From NCBI RefSeq assembly GCF_000517425.1, contig NZ_CP006569.1, positions 2,294,001 through 2,358,000 on the forward strand: a stretch of 64,000 nt of DNA, read 5' to 3'. Made by a program: the position numbers and the translations under genes. The notes beneath the pieces were generated by a model. It was not told where the DNA came from, did no database searches, and saw only the letters and a list, made by a program, of their open reading frames with translations. This document shows, piece after piece, positions 8,967-18,607 of this stretch. Positions within the stretch are counted from its first letter, which is position 1; each line of letters starts with the position of its first letter. This DNA is from Sodalis praecaptivus (GTDB lineage Bacteria; Pseudomonadota; Gammaproteobacteria; Enterobacterales; Enterobacteriaceae).

Positions 8967-10394
8967 TCAAGACTGCTCTACCGCCCGCGCGGCGGCGCTG
9001 TTGTCCAGCGGTTGATCGCCGCCGGTGAGCCGCCAGAGGTCGGCCAGATTTAAATAAGTCTCCAAGCGATTTTGCGCCAGATCCCGCTCCGCCTGCCGTT
9101 CCTGCGCCTGGGCTTCGAGCCAGATTTGCAACGCTATCTCCCCCTCGCGGTAGCGGATACCGTTCAAACGTGCGGCTAACCGCGCCTGCGCCAGCGACGC
9201 GTTCAATTGCTCCCGCTGCAATTGCAGCTCTAAACGTCGGTTCAATGCGTTATCTACCGCCGCCAGCGCCTTATACAGCGTCTGCTGGAAATCAAGCACG
9301 CTCTGTTGGTAATCGTTATAGGCGATGTCCCGGCTTACGCCTAACTGGCGCCACTGCACAAACGGCAGGGTGAGCTGAGCTACGGCGCTGGTAATGGGAT
9401 TGTGCAAAAATTGCACCAGCGCGTCGCTGCTACCGCCCAGGCTATCGGTCAGCGTCAATGTCGGATACAGCGCCAAGCGGGCCGTATCCGCCTTGGCCAA
9501 CGTCGCACGCAGACGGTCTTCCGCCGCCCGCAAATCAGGCCGGCGCGCCAGTACTTCTGCCGGCAGGTCCGCACGTACCGGTGGGAGAGGCGCCGCGGGC
9601 AACGCCTCAGGCTCCACCGCGATACTGCCCGGCGGCAGGCCCAATAATACCGACTGGGCGTTGAGCAGTTCGCGGCGCTGCTGCTCGAGTGCGCGGAGCT
9701 GGCCAAGTTGACCCAGGCGCTGCTGGCGGGCTTGCGCCAGTTCGATGCGCGACACCGCGCCGGCCGTGTAGCGCGCGGCCACCAGCGCTTCGGTGCGCTC
9801 CGCATCCGCCAACTGCTGCCGACTGAGCGCCAGGCGCGCATTCATCTCGCCGGTGCGCCAGTAAAGGCCGCTGGCCTCGGCAATCAGCTCCAGCCGGGTC
9901 TGCGCCAGATCTTCAGCGCTGGCGCTGGCGCGCCAGTGCGCCTCATCCCGCTGGCTGGCCAATTTACCCCACAAATCGGCTTGATAGGTTACCGACGCTG
10001 TCGGGATACCCCGGTCGCGCCACGCCTCGCGCCCGGCACCGCCGGCGCCAGCAATGTCCAGCGACGCGGCAAGCTGGGGTTGCTGACTGCGTCGCGTCAG
10101 TTCCGTTTGCAAACGCGCCTGATACAGGCGCAGGCCGGCGCGCGCCAGATCGTGATTGTGCGTTAAGGCTTGCTCAATGAAGCGCGCTAACGCCGGGTCG
10201 TTAAACCCGTGCGGCCACGGCTGCGCCGTCGTCAGCGCGCTGCCCGCGGCCGGCAGCGAAACGGTCCAATGGCCAGGCGTGGCTACCGACTGGGGGTGCC
10301 AGGGCGTACGCAGCCCCGCCCCGCAGCCGCTCAGCAGCGCGATTAGCAGTAACCCCGACAGCCGCGCGCAGATCCTCCCTGACCGTCTATTCAC
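8967..10394 (-). CDS. outer-membrane efflux lipoprotein, TolC/NodT family
   Basis: 475-residue outer-membrane factor that forms the exit duct of a tripartite efflux pump. A lipoprotein signal ends LLSGC, so Cys24 would be lipidated. The rest shows the two repeated coiled-coil/beta units of OEP proteins, including LARRPDLRAAEDRLRATLAKADTA-type helices near residues 280-305. The start is GTG at 10394, overlapping the end of macB by 8 bases with GAGG nine bases upstream, so translation is probably coupled. It is the third gene of the macA-macB-OMF operon. Closest remembered arrangement is PvdRT-OpmQ of Pseudomonas rather than E. coli MacAB, which borrows TolC. Confidence 0.9.
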   Translation of the reverse strand: MNRRSGRICARLSGLLLIALLSGCGAGLRTPWHPQSVATPGHWTVSLPAAGSALTTAQPWPHGFNDPALARFIEQALTHNHDLARAGLRLYQARLQTELTRRSQQPQLAASLDIAGAGGAGREAWRDRGIPTASVTYQADLWGKLASQRDEAHWRASASAEDLAQTRLELIAEASGLYWRTGEMNARLALSRQQLADAERTEALVAARYTAGAVSRIELAQARQQRLGQLGQLRALEQQRRELLNAQSVLLGLPPGSIAVEPEALPAAPLPPVRADLPAEVLARRPDLRAAEDRLRATLAKADTARLALYPTLTLTDSLGGSSDALVQFLHNPITSAVAQLTLPFVQWRQLGVSRDIAYNDYQQSVLDFQQTLYKALAAVDNALNRRLELQLQREQLNASLAQARLAARLNGIRYREGEIALQIWLEAQAQERQAERDLAQNRLETYLNLADLWRLTGGDQPLDNSAAARAVEQS

Positions 10395-12348
10395 TGCTGA
10401 GCGCCTCTACCGGATCCAAGCGCGCCGCATTACGCGCGGGCCAATAGCCGAAGACCATGCCGATCGCACAGGCGCACAGGAACGCGCCGAATACCGCCGG
10501 CCAGGACGTCACCATCGGAAACAGCTCTCCCGCCAGCGCGCTGAACAGCGCGCCGCCGGCCAGCGCCAACAGGACACCCAGCACCCCTCCGGTCATGCAG
10601 ACCAGCACCGCCTCGATGAGAAATTGCTGCATAATGTCGCCGCGCCGAGCGCCCACCGCCATTCTTACGCCGATCTCATGGGTGCGCTCGGTGACCGATA
10701 CCAGCATAATATTCATGACGCCCAGGCTGCCGATAAATAAAGCGATTATCGCCACCATCGCAATCAGCACGCTGAAGGTCATCGACGTTTTCATCACCGA
10801 ACGGCGAATTTTATCGTCATTGATGAGCATAAAATCTTTGACGCCATGGCGCTGAAGCATAAGCCGCGCAATGGCGCGCTCTGCCGCCGCATTGTCAACG
10901 TTGGCGCCGATGCGCACCACGATACCGTTGACGTACTGCTGCCCCATGAGCCGATGCATTATCGTGGTATAGGGCAGCCAGATGTGGATGCGGTTAGAGG
11001 CATACCCCGTGACGTTGGTGTCGGCAGCGGCCACGCCGACCACCCGCACCGCCATGGTATTAAGCAGGATAATCTGGCCCAGCGGCGATTGGCCTGTGGC
11101 GGCAAACAGGGTACGTCTGGCGTTATCGTCAATGATGGCATCCGTCGTGGCCTGCGCCACCTGCTGTGCGGTAAACGACCGACCTTGGGCTAAAACGATG
11201 CCGCTTACGCGGAAATAGCTCTCCCCCACGCCGATGACGTCAACATTGGCGGACTTATCGCGATAGCGCAGAGGTGCGGAGCCGCGCAATTCCGGGGATA
11301 CGCTGTCGACATAGCTCTGCCCGGCCAGCGCCGCGGCGTCTGCCGGCACCAGCGTACGGATGGCGCCGGCATTTTCATCAAAAAAATCCTTGCCGGGATA
11401 CAGGCTTATCACGTTGGTGCCGAGAAAGTTGATGCGGCGCAGCGTTTGCTGGCGCGCGCCTTCCCCCAACCCCACGACGGTCACCACGGCGGCGATGCCG
11501 AACACGATGCCGGTCATGGTCAGCAGTGTGCGCATGCGATGGGCATTCATCGCCTTTAACGCCATATGCAGCGACTCGCGCACCCTATCGACCAGCTGCG
11601 CCCAGCGCCCGCGCTGCGCATGCGCCGCACCGGGGCGCCGCGGGGGCGCCTGCGGCGCTGGATCGGCGCAGGTATCCGCGACGATGCGACCGTCGCGGAT
11701 CTCGATAATGCGGCGGGCATGTTTGGCCACCGCCATATCATGAGTGACGATAACCAGCGTATGTCCTTGCCGGTTAAGTTCCGTGAGGATCGCCAACACC
11801 TCCTTGCCGGAGACGGAATCCAGCGCCCCCGTCGGTTCGTCCGCGAGAATCATTTCGCCGCCGTTCATCAGCGCGCGGGCGATACTGACCCGCTGCTGCT
11901 GGCCGCCAGACAACTGCGCCGGACGATGATGTTGCTTATCCGCAAGGCCCAGACTTTCCAGCAATTCAGCCGCCCGCTGACGCCGTTCCTGGCGGGGTCG
12001 ATTGGCGTATACCGCCGGGATTTCAACATTGCCCAGCGCACTGAGCTCCGGCATGAGATGGTAGCGCTGGAAGATAAAACCAATATGTTCACGGCGCAGC
12101 GCCGCCAGCGCATCGGGGCTGAGCCGGGCGGTATCACGCCCGCGGATCCGATACTCGCCGCTGCTGGGCCTGTCGAGGCAGCCCAAAATGTTCATCAAGG
12201 TTGATTTGCCCGACCCCGAGGCGCCGATAATCGCCACCATTTCCCCGGGCTCAATGCGCAGATTTACCTCCTTTAGCACGGTTATCATCCCGTCGCCCTG
12301 ACGATAGCTGCGGCTGACCCCCTCAAGTGCAATCATTGGCGTCGTCAT
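10387..12348 (-). CDS. macB: MacB-type ABC transporter (ATPase fused to permease)
   Basis: About 653 residues: an N-terminal ATPase (Walker [10 protein letters not shown] at 42-50, signature LSGGQQQR near 145, Walker B ILADEP following) fused to a MacB-type permease with one transmembrane helix near 270, a large periplasmic domain, and three C-terminal helices. MacB is a mechanotransmission exporter that works with a MacA adaptor and an outer-membrane duct to expel macrolides, peptides, siderophores or toxins from the periplasm. ATG 12348 overlaps the macA stop (TGATG), with GGAG five bases before it; a GTG at 12351 is an alternative. The symbol is by family; the substrate is unknown and orthology to E. 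coli macB is uncertain. Confidence 0.92.
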   Translation of the reverse strand: MTTPMIALEGVSRSYRQGDGMITVLKEVNLRIEPGEMVAIIGASGSGKSTLMNILGCLDRPSSGEYRIRGRDTARLSPDALAALRREHIGFIFQRYHLMPELSALGNVEIPAVYANRPRQERRQRAAELLESLGLADKQHHRPAQLSGGQQQRVSIARALMNGGEMILADEPTGALDSVSGKEVLAILTELNRQGHTLVIVTHDMAVAKHARRIIEIRDGRIVADTCADPAPQAPPRRPGAAHAQRGRWAQLVDRVRESLHMALKAMNAHRMRTLLTMTGIVFGIAAVVTVVGLGEGARQQTLRRINFLGTNVISLYPGKDFFDENAGAIRTLVPADAAALAGQSYVDSVSPELRGSAPLRYRDKSANVDVIGVGESYFRVSGIVLAQGRSFTAQQVAQATTDAIIDDNARRTLFAATGQSPLGQIILLNTMAVRVVGVAAADTNVTGYASNRIHIWLPYTTIMHRLMGQQYVNGIVVRIGANVDNAAAERAIARLMLQRHGVKDFMLINDDKIRRSVMKTSMTFSVLIAMVAIIALFIGSLGVMNIMLVSVTERTHEIGVRMAVGARRGDIMQQFLIEAVLVCMTGGVLGVLLALAGGALFSALAGELFPMVTSWPAVFGAFLCACAIGMVFGYWPARNAARLDPVEALSSE

Positions 12349-13511
12349 CACATCTCCGTGGCCGGCGGTTCATCCTGGGCCAATATGACCTGCTCGCCCG
12401 CCTGTAGGCCCGACAGCACTTGCGCATCGACAAAATTGTTTAAACCGATACTGACTTTGCGCTCGACCGCCTTGCCTTTCACCGCGACCCGCAGCGTATA
12501 GCTTCCCTTGCCGCCGGCCTGGGTTAGCGCCGCCGCGGGGATAAGCAGGGTATCTTTCACCTCGTGCAGGATAAGCGACACCTGGGCGGTCATATTGATG
12601 CGCAGCCGATGGTCGGGATTGGGGACATCAAACAGCGCGTTATAGTAGACGGCGGCATTGCTAGCGCTGTCGGTATGGCTGGTGTCATCCTCTTTATTGA
12701 TACTCTCGGGCGCCTGCTCGATGGCGCGCAGGCGGGCGTAGTAGCGATGATCGGGCTCGGAGAAAATGGTGAAAAACAGCCGCTGATCCGGGGCGATTCG
12801 GGTGATATCGGCTTCGGAAATCTGCGTTTTGACCGTCATGGTATCCAGTTGGGCCAGTTTCACGATAATCGGCGCGCTTTGCGCCGCGTTTACCGTCTGC
12901 CCCGCGCGGGCAATCACCGCAACCACCGTCCCTGATACCGGCGCGGTCACGCGGGTATAGCTCAGGTTCACCTTTTCTTTATCCACTTTGATGTTGGCCT
13001 GCACGATTTGAGCATCCAGCTCGTCGATGCCGGCGCGAACCTCCGCCAGATCGGCTTCCGCTTCTTCATACGCCTTACGCGAGCTGGCATCCTCGCGCAA
13101 CAGGCGCTGCTGGCGCTGATAAGTCAGCGTGGCTTTTTTCAGACTGGCGACCTTGGCCGCGCGCTGCGCCTCGAAGACCCGCAACGCCGCCTGGGCGATC
13201 CGGAGTTCATTGATCTGGTTGGAGTCGTCAATTTCCGCAATCAGCTGCCCCTTCTCCACCCGATCGCCATTGGCAACGTGCAGCGCGGTGATCTGACCGG
13301 ACACCTGCGCGCCGACGCTGACGCTTTCCGAGGCTTCCAGTTTTCCCGTAGCCTGCACCAGCACCTGCAAATCGCCGCGGCGTACCGGCGCGGTAAGATA
13401 ATCTGCGGGCGGCGTGCGCAGCATCAGCCACGCTGCCGCCGTCACCGCCAGCAGCACCGTGCCGGCAATCAGGAAACGTAGCGGCCAAGGGACCTTGCGC
13501 CATACCGGCAT
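12348..13511 (-). CDS. macA: MacA-type periplasmic adaptor (membrane fusion protein)
   Basis: 387 residues: an N-terminal membrane helix (about 11-31), a barrel-sandwich half (APVRRGDLQVLVQATG), a coiled-coil hairpin (about 105-175) and the returning lipoyl half with VTAPVSGTVV. This is the standard layout of adaptors that link an inner-membrane ABC transporter to an outer-membrane duct. It is first in a tightly overlapped operon with macB and the outer-membrane lipoprotein. The start codon shares bases with a TAA of an upstream frame (TAATG), and no strong Shine-Dalgarno is seen. The symbol is by family only. Confidence 0.92.
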   Translation of the reverse strand: MPVWRKVPWPLRFLIAGTVLLAVTAAAWLMLRTPPADYLTAPVRRGDLQVLVQATGKLEASESVSVGAQVSGQITALHVANGDRVEKGQLIAEIDDSNQINELRIAQAALRVFEAQRAAKVASLKKATLTYQRQQRLLREDASSRKAYEEAEADLAEVRAGIDELDAQIVQANIKVDKEKVNLSYTRVTAPVSGTVVAVIARAGQTVNAAQSAPIIVKLAQLDTMTVKTQISEADITRIAPDQRLFFTIFSEPDHRYYARLRAIEQAPESINKEDDTSHTDSASNAAVYYNALFDVPNPDHRLRINMTAQVSLILHEVKDTLLIPAAALTQAGGKGSYTLRVAVKGKAVERKVSIGLNNFVDAQVLSGLQAGEQVILAQDEPPATEM

Positions 13512-13962
13512 TAGCGCGTCCCCGCTGTCATGGTCGCGGCTAACCCGACGCGCCCCGCCCCGGTGAGCGGAATAGACGTTAATGTGCCATTGCGCGTCGC
13601 CGGCCAGACGGACATTTCCGACGGGGGGCTAACACGCTGCGATCGTAAAGCGATAAGCCCGGCCGCAGCGTTTAACGAAATTCGCCCCCAATGGAGACCG
13701 GGAAAATAACCTGTCATAACCGACCCGTAGTAAAAAGCCAAATATCCCCCGTAGCCCTCGCGCCGAAATCGGGCGCGCCGCGCACGATAGCGAAGGGCAA
13801 ATACGGGCAATAAGCTGAAGGGTAAAACTAACGATACGGCATTTTGCCATAATTGGCTCACGGCAGATTAAACGTAGGTTGAACAAAGGGTGCGATGCTA
13901 AATTGCCCCGTTAATTGAATAAAGACAAAAGGGAGATGCGGGAAGACTATTTTTGTGAAGTC

Positions 13963-13985
13963 CAATAGTATGTTGTAACTAATGT
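13963..13985 (+). other. Ter replication-fork arrest site (Tus-binding)
   Basis: AGTATGTTGTAACTAAT at 13967-13983 matches the E. coli Ter core (AGnATGTTGTAAyTAAA) at all but the penultimate base, and the flanking AAT before it also fits TerB. In this orientation the G of the AGTATG side, which marks the non-permissive face, points left, so forks moving towards higher coordinates would be stopped. The end of a tus gene lies 13.9 kb to the left. Confidence 0.88.
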
Positions 13986-14363
13986 CATTTCCGTAGATCA
14001 CGCCGATGCCATGATCATCACTCTGGCACGGGTTGGCCGAATGACGCGGCGTTTGCCGTCACCGCCTGCCTCTACGGCCGGCAAACACAGGGCTTTGATG
14101 GTAGGGTGATCTTTATCCCCGCCAGGCTTAACGTGTCCGAGGACGTTATTTTCTCACTCCCCCAGCGCTAATAGACAACGTATTACTTTATTCACCGGCG
14201 TGATTACTTCCCCCCGCCACCCTATTCCCTTAAAGTTAACGTTTGCGGGAGAGAAAAAATAGCCTCACCCTACTGCTTTCTCATTGTTGTCTACCTATTA
14301 TCGGTAATGTCGTTTGACAAAACGCCGGGTAACTCTTTTAATCAAACAGCTTTGGTCTTCCCC

Positions 14364-14387
14364 GCTCTTTTTCTTCGTAAAAAGAGC
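14364..14387 (+). promoter_or_regulatory. leader hairpin before the CPBP gene
   Basis: A perfect 9-bp inverted repeat GCTCTTTTT / AAAAAGAGC with a six-base loop lies 34 bases before the TTG start. It lacks a following T-tract, so it looks more like a 5'-leader structure or operator than a terminator. Function is not known. Confidence 0.45.
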
Positions 14388-14421
14388 TACCTGAACAAAT
14401 AATAATAGACAGGAGTGTCCC

Positions 14422-15237
14422 TTGGAATATTTATTACCTTTATCACTTGCCGCCATCGTTTTTAATTACCGCGCGGCGCTGCTGCTGCTGGCGCTGGCGT
14501 TGGCAACGGGCGTTTGGCAGGGCTATGTCGGGATACCGGCACTGTCTTTCCTGGGGCTGGCGGGGCTGATTGCCCTGCTTCGCTTCCGTTATCAGTCGCA
14601 TAAAGGTGTCGCCATCGTCTGTGAGGTACTGCTGGTTATCGGCGGCGTGATGCTGTTTAAGCATTGGGCACCGGGGTTTAGTTTGCCGAAAATTCTCGAT
14701 GCGGTGCAGGCCGGGCCACACAGCCAGCCTTTTACTCTTTATTACGGCCTGGATAAAGCGCTTATCCCGTTCTTGTTGCTGGGTTGCCTACCGTCGCTTT
14801 TCGCCACCTCGGCACAGCCCAACGTCGCTCCGTGGCGATGGGTGCTGTTGCTGCTCTGTGTGCCCGGTCTGCTGTTATTAGCGATGGCGCTGGGCGGTCT
14901 GGCGCCGGAGCTGCATGCGCCGGTGTGGCTGGGTAATTTTATGCTGGCGAATCTGTTTTTTGTCTCGCTGGCGGAAGAGGCCCTATTTCGCGGCTATATC
15001 CAGCGCCGGCTGGGACAGCTCACCGGTGGCCTGCCCGCCCTATTCATCACCGCGCTGTTGTTTGGATTAGCCCATTTGCAGTCCGGCCTGTTAATGGTGA
15101 TTTTCGCTGCCCTGGCAGGCCTGGTATACGGTCTGGCCTGGAAATGGAGCGGCAGATTGTGGGTGGCGGTGGCGGTACATTTTGCCCTGAATATGCTTCA
15201 TCTGCTGTTTTTCACCTACCCTGCCTGGCGGCGCTGA
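14422..15237 (+). CDS. CPBP (CAAX/Abi) family intramembrane metalloprotease-like protein
   Basis: 271 residues with about eight hydrophobic segments. The three CPBP motifs are in order: EEALFRG (Glu185, Glu186, Arg190), FGLAHL (His218) and HFALN (His253, Asn257). Members are intramembrane glutamic or metallo-proteases; bacterial ones include bacteriocin-immunity and Abi proteins, but the substrate here cannot be named. The start is TTG at 14422 with AGGAG six bases upstream; no nearby ATG gives a better start. It stands alone in the first accessory block, beside the Ter site and divergent from the export operon. An immunity or self-protection role towards an exported product of that operon is conceivable but unsupported. 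Confidence 0.85.
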   Translation: MEYLLPLSLAAIVFNYRAALLLLALALATGVWQGYVGIPALSFLGLAGLIALLRFRYQSHKGVAIVCEVLLVIGGVMLFKHWAPGFSLPKILDAVQAGPHSQPFTLYYGLDKALIPFLLLGCLPSLFATSAQPNVAPWRWVLLLLCVPGLLLLAMALGGLAPELHAPVWLGNFMLANLFFVSLAEEALFRGYIQRRLGQLTGGLPALFITALLFGLAHLQSGLLMVIFAALAGLVYGLAWKWSGRLWVAVAVHFALNMLHLLFFTYPAWRR

Positions 15238-15346
15238 TCGACCGTTGAGCACTGGCTGCATGCCCTGCTCGCCCGCTCCATGAACGGCGCGCTATCGCCC
15301 CGGGCGTCAGCAGCGCCGCGACCCTAGCCTGGGCATTAACCCATAA

Positions 15347-15372
15347 CCTCGGCGTAAGCGCATAAGCCGAGG
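15347..15372. terminator. possible terminator hairpin between convergent genes
   Basis: CCTCGGC / GCCGAGG, a 7-bp perfect inverted repeat with a 12-base loop, lies between the ends of the CPBP gene and the yfeH-like gene. There is no T-tract on either strand, so termination is uncertain. Confidence 0.3.
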
Positions 15373-15421
15373 CGTACGGACGCGCAGGCTAGCAACACCC
15401 TGCGCGATTGCCGCCACCGCG

Positions 15422-16441
15422 TCAGTGAGGATTGCCCGCGTTCGGCGTCGCGGCGGCCACCGCCGCCTGTTTACGCGCATAGCGTTGGGCCAGTACCGCG
15501 CATACCATCAATTGCACCTGATGAAAAATCATCAGCGGCAGTACCAATGTTCCCACCATGGCGGCGGGAAACAGCACATTGGCCATAGGTATGCCGTTGG
15601 CCAGACTTTTCTTCGAGCCGCAAAAGACGATAGTGATCTCATCCGGCGTGTCAAAGCCTAACCAGCGGGCGGCATAGGTATTGGCGATAAGCACCAACGC
15701 CAGCAGCACCAGCGAAAACGCCAGAATAGCCACGAGTGTCCAGCCGGTAATCTGCTGCCAGATGCCCTCGACCACCGCCGCGCTAAAGGCAACGTACACC
15801 ACCAGTAAAATGGATGACCGGTCAGTCATATTCACCAGTTTTTTATGGCGCGCCACCCAGCCGCCAATGAGAGGCCGTGCGAGATGGCCGATGACAAACG
15901 GCACCATCAACTGCAAAATAATCGCACCGATGGCGTGCAGGGTATCATGCCCCCCCGCCGCCGCGCCCTCTTGGGTTTGCATCAGCAGTCCCACCAGCAC
16001 CGGCGACAAAAAAACGCCGAGAATACTGGAGGCCGACGCGCTGCAAATCGCGGCGGCAACATTCCCTCCCGCAACCGAAGTGAAGGCAATCGCCGACTGC
16101 ACCGTAGCCGGCAGCGCGCACAAATAGAGAAACCCCATATACACGTTGCTGGACAGCAGGCTCGGCACAAAGACTTTCATCGCCAGACCCAGCAGCGGGA
16201 ACACCGCAAAGGTGCTGAGAAACACCACCACATGCAGTTTCCAGTGGCTTATGCCGCCCAGGATGGCTTCCCGTGACAATTTGGCGCCGTGCATAAAAAA
16301 CAACAGCGCAATAGCGGCGGTGGTCAGATTTTCAAAGATCACGCGAGCGATACCGCGACAGGGAAAAAATGACGCCAGCGCCACCACGCAAATCAGCACC
16401 ACCAAAAATTTATCAATACGCAAACGTTGCAACCAAGACAT
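15422..16441 (-). CDS. yfeH: YfeH-type transporter, bile acid:sodium symporter (BASS) superfamily
   Basis: About 339 residues with ten hydrophobic segments; strongly similar to E. coli YfeH (332 aa), including ENLTTAAIALLFFMHGAKLS, AGGNVAAAICSASASS and DEITIVFCGSKKSLANGIPMA. The last two correspond to the crossover and Na+-site regions of BASS/arsenite-type carriers. The physiological substrate is unknown. ATG 16441 was preferred because MSWLQRLRID aligns with the E. coli N-terminus and GGGAAAGG precedes it; ATG 16468 would add nine residues. In E. coli yfeH maps elsewhere, so its place here marks a rearrangement or insertion. Confidence 0.92.
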   Translation of the reverse strand: MSWLQRLRIDKFLVVLICVVALASFFPCRGIARVIFENLTTAAIALLFFMHGAKLSREAILGGISHWKLHVVVFLSTFAVFPLLGLAMKVFVPSLLSSNVYMGFLYLCALPATVQSAIAFTSVAGGNVAAAICSASASSILGVFLSPVLVGLLMQTQEGAAAGGHDTLHAIGAIILQLMVPFVIGHLARPLIGGWVARHKKLVNMTDRSSILLVVYVAFSAAVVEGIWQQITGWTLVAILAFSLVLLALVLIANTYAARWLGFDTPDEITIVFCGSKKSLANGIPMANVLFPAAMVGTLVLPLMIFHQVQLMVCAVLAQRYARKQAAVAAATPNAGNPH

Positions 16442-16510
16442 AGCGACGGCCTTTCCCTCAATTAACATGACAATGCAAATCGATAATTCCTCACCTCGCC
16501 CGCGTGCGGG

Positions 16511-17557
16511 TCAGCCGTTCTTGACCGGCAACGTTTTGCGTTGTTCGGCGCTCTCGACACCAAGCTCAAGCAACTCCATTACCCGAATCGCCTCCTCGGC
16601 CGGCACGGGGTTGGGCGCCGCGCCGCGAACCGCCGCGAGGATCCCCTGATAATAGGCGGGATAATTCCCCGGCAGCGTGGGGTGCGATGTCACCCGGCCG
16701 CCGCTGTCCTCGATAAGCGTGAGTACGCCATCCTGCTTATCGGTGCCCCAGCCGGGGCCACCGGGCCGCTCGCCCGCCTTCAAACTGTCTTCCTGGCTAT
16801 CGAGACCGTATTTGATGTAGCTGCCGCGTGTGCCGTGCACAACAAAGCGCGGCGTCGGCGCCGCGGCCAGCAAGGTACCGTGCAGAACAACCCGGCGCTG
16901 CGGATAAATCAACACCGCGTGAAAATAGTCGGTAGTGCGTGCGCCGGGACGTAGCTGCGCCAGATCGGCGTTGACCGCAACCGGCATGCCGAACAGCGTC
17001 AGCATCTGATCGATCAGGTGCGCGCCCAGATCAAACCAGATGCCGCTACCGGCGCCGGGGCGTTCGCGCCAGCGATCTCTCACCTCCAGGCGGAAACGAT
17101 CATAATGTGACGCCAGATAACCGATCTCCCCCAGCGTACCGGCCTTGACCAACTGCTGTAGCGTGAGGAAATCGCTGTCCCAGCGGCGATTATGGAACAC
17201 CGACAATAGCCGTCCGCGCGCTTGCGCGAGCTGGTTTAATTCGTGCGCCTGGGATAACGTCACGGTAAACGGCTTATCCACCACCACATGCTTCCCGGCC
17301 AGCAACGCCTCGCGTGCCAGCGGGAAATGGGTGTCGTTAGGCGTGGGAATGACAATCGCATCGACATCGTCACGATGGATAAGCTGCTGCGGATCATCGA
17401 CAACCGTGATCTCTGGCCAGTCGGCGTGCACTTTGCCGGCATCGCTGGAGGACACCGCCGCCAGGGTTAGGCCCGGCGTCGCGTTGATCAAGGGGGCGTG
17501 GAAAGTTTTAGTGGCGAAACCATAGCCAATGATTCCGATACGAAGCGTGTCAGCCAT
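16511..17557 (-). CDS. ydgJ: Gfo/Idh/MocA-family oxidoreductase YdgJ
   Basis: About 348 residues, colinear with E. coli YdgJ (346 aa). A Rossmann NAD(P)-binding N-terminus (IGIIGYGFATKTFHAPLI) is followed by IPTPNDTHFPLA and the family motif VVVDKPFT, then the beta-sheet substrate domain. The substrate is not established; relatives oxidise sugars or inositols. The start at 17557 has GAGG seven bases upstream and matches the E. coli N-terminus. It follows araC by 84 bp on the same strand and could be read through from the araFGHC transcript, although in E. coli it is simply the neighbour of add. Confidence 0.94.
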   Translation of the reverse strand: MADTLRIGIIGYGFATKTFHAPLINATPGLTLAAVSSSDAGKVHADWPEITVVDDPQQLIHRDDVDAIVIPTPNDTHFPLAREALLAGKHVVVDKPFTVTLSQAHELNQLAQARGRLLSVFHNRRWDSDFLTLQQLVKAGTLGEIGYLASHYDRFRLEVRDRWRERPGAGSGIWFDLGAHLIDQMLTLFGMPVAVNADLAQLRPGARTTDYFHAVLIYPQRRVVLHGTLLAAAPTPRFVVHGTRGSYIKYGLDSQEDSLKAGERPGGPGWGTDKQDGVLTLIEDSGGRVTSHPTLPGNYPAYYQGILAAVRGAAPNPVPAEEAIRVMELLELGVESAEQRKTLPVKNG

Positions 17558-17640
17558 AGGTTGTCCTCGATTGACGTTGACGCCGTCGGCGGCGATGCCC
17601 CCGGCGGCGTTAAGTTTACCGGACAAACAATATCAATAAA

Positions 17641-18579
17641 TTAGCCGCTCACGATAGCCTTTTCGTTACGGGAAGACCAATTGACCGTCTGCGGCAGATC
17701 TTTCACCGGATAGTTGATTTCACTGCTCTTGCGGCGAAAGTCGCTCGGGCTGACGCCCACCCGCTTGCGAAACACGCGGGAGAAATACAGCTGATCGTCA
17801 TAGCCCACCACCCGGCCGATGGTGGCAATGGACTCCTGCGTCGTTTGCAGCAGCAGCTTGGCGCGGATCACGCGCTGATCCTCACGCCAGCGCAGAATAT
17901 TGATACCCACCTGCTGACGGAACAGATGCGCCAGCCGCGACGGCGACAGGCAGACATGGCGGGCTACCTCATCGATGCGCAGCTCGCCCGACAAATGCGC
18001 CGTGATAAACTGGCACGCCTCAATGATGCGCGGATCCATGATTTTGTTCGGACTTTGCGGATCTTCTTCCATTGCCCGCAGCAGCAGCCGCTCCAGCAGA
18101 TTCATGCCCAGCTCTTCGGCGAACCGCCGTCCGGAGCGCTGGGTTTGCTCGATATTGGCGAGCAGGCGATCAAATTCCGTCACCAGCGCCTCGCTGCCCA
18201 ACCGCAGCCGGCCGATATCGTGCATTTTGCTGTGCCATTCCAACCAGTCTGCCCAATAAGCCCGCGGCCGGAAATAGACCCAGCGGTGATACCAACAATC
18301 CGCGTCGGGCGAGCGGCCGTAATAGTGGGCGGACTTCGGCGGGAATAACAGCAAATCGCCGGGAGTACATATAAAAGCCTGATCCCCCTCGAATATCCGC
18401 CCCTGGCCTTTGACGGTCAGATTGAGAATATAGCCTTTCATGCCCTCGGGTCGGTCAATATAAAAGTCCAGCGGGCCGTTGGCGATAATCGGCGTCAGAC
18501 CGGCGACCAGATAGGCGTTGAAAGCATAGCCCGGCAGCAGAGGGTTCGACTGCGTTTCATGATTGATACGATGATACAT
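17641..18579 (-). CDS. araC: arabinose operon regulator AraC
   Basis: 312 residues against 292 in E. coli, colinear. An N-terminal cupin that binds L-arabinose and dimerises ([20 protein letters not shown] through [13 protein letters not shown]) is followed by two C-terminal helix-turn-helix motifs ([24 protein letters not shown], about 205-228, and [20 protein letters not shown], about 254-273). GGGAGGAAAG directly precedes the ATG. Unlike E. coli, where araC faces araBAD, the gene is last in an araFGH-araC transcription unit, 28 bases after araH, so the regulator is probably co-expressed with the transporter. The C-terminus is about 15 residues longer than in E. coli. Confidence 0.95.
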   Translation of the reverse strand: MYHRINHETQSNPLLPGYAFNAYLVAGLTPIIANGPLDFYIDRPEGMKGYILNLTVKGQGRIFEGDQAFICTPGDLLLFPPKSAHYYGRSPDADCWYHRWVYFRPRAYWADWLEWHSKMHDIGRLRLGSEALVTEFDRLLANIEQTQRSGRRFAEELGMNLLERLLLRAMEEDPQSPNKIMDPRIIEACQFITAHLSGELRIDEVARHVCLSPSRLAHLFRQQVGINILRWREDQRVIRAKLLLQTTQESIATIGRVVGYDDQLYFSRVFRKRVGVSPSDFRRKSSEINYPVKDLPQTVNWSSRNEKAIVSG

Positions 18580-18607
18580 CTTTCCTCCCGACGCGCGAAA
18601 CCGTCCG

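Larger units (their letters stand above)
13512..14421. other. non-coding region between macA and the CPBP gene, holding a Ter site
   Basis: About 910 bp with no convincing gene. It contains the Ter site (13963-13985), a leader hairpin (14364-14387) and the divergent promoters of the macA operon and the CPBP gene. An open frame on the minus strand from 13861 to the macA start has no recognisable homology. Confidence 0.6.

Noticed and set aside
13511..13861. 116-codon minus-strand frame whose TAA overlaps the macA start (TAATG)
   Set aside because: The overlap resembles operon coupling, but the protein looks like nothing known, has no clear ribosome site, and its composition resembles chance in G+C-rich DNA.
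17371..17383. TCGACATCGTCAC as a third matS site
   Set aside because: Two of the fixed bases in the left half differ, so it does not meet the consensus.
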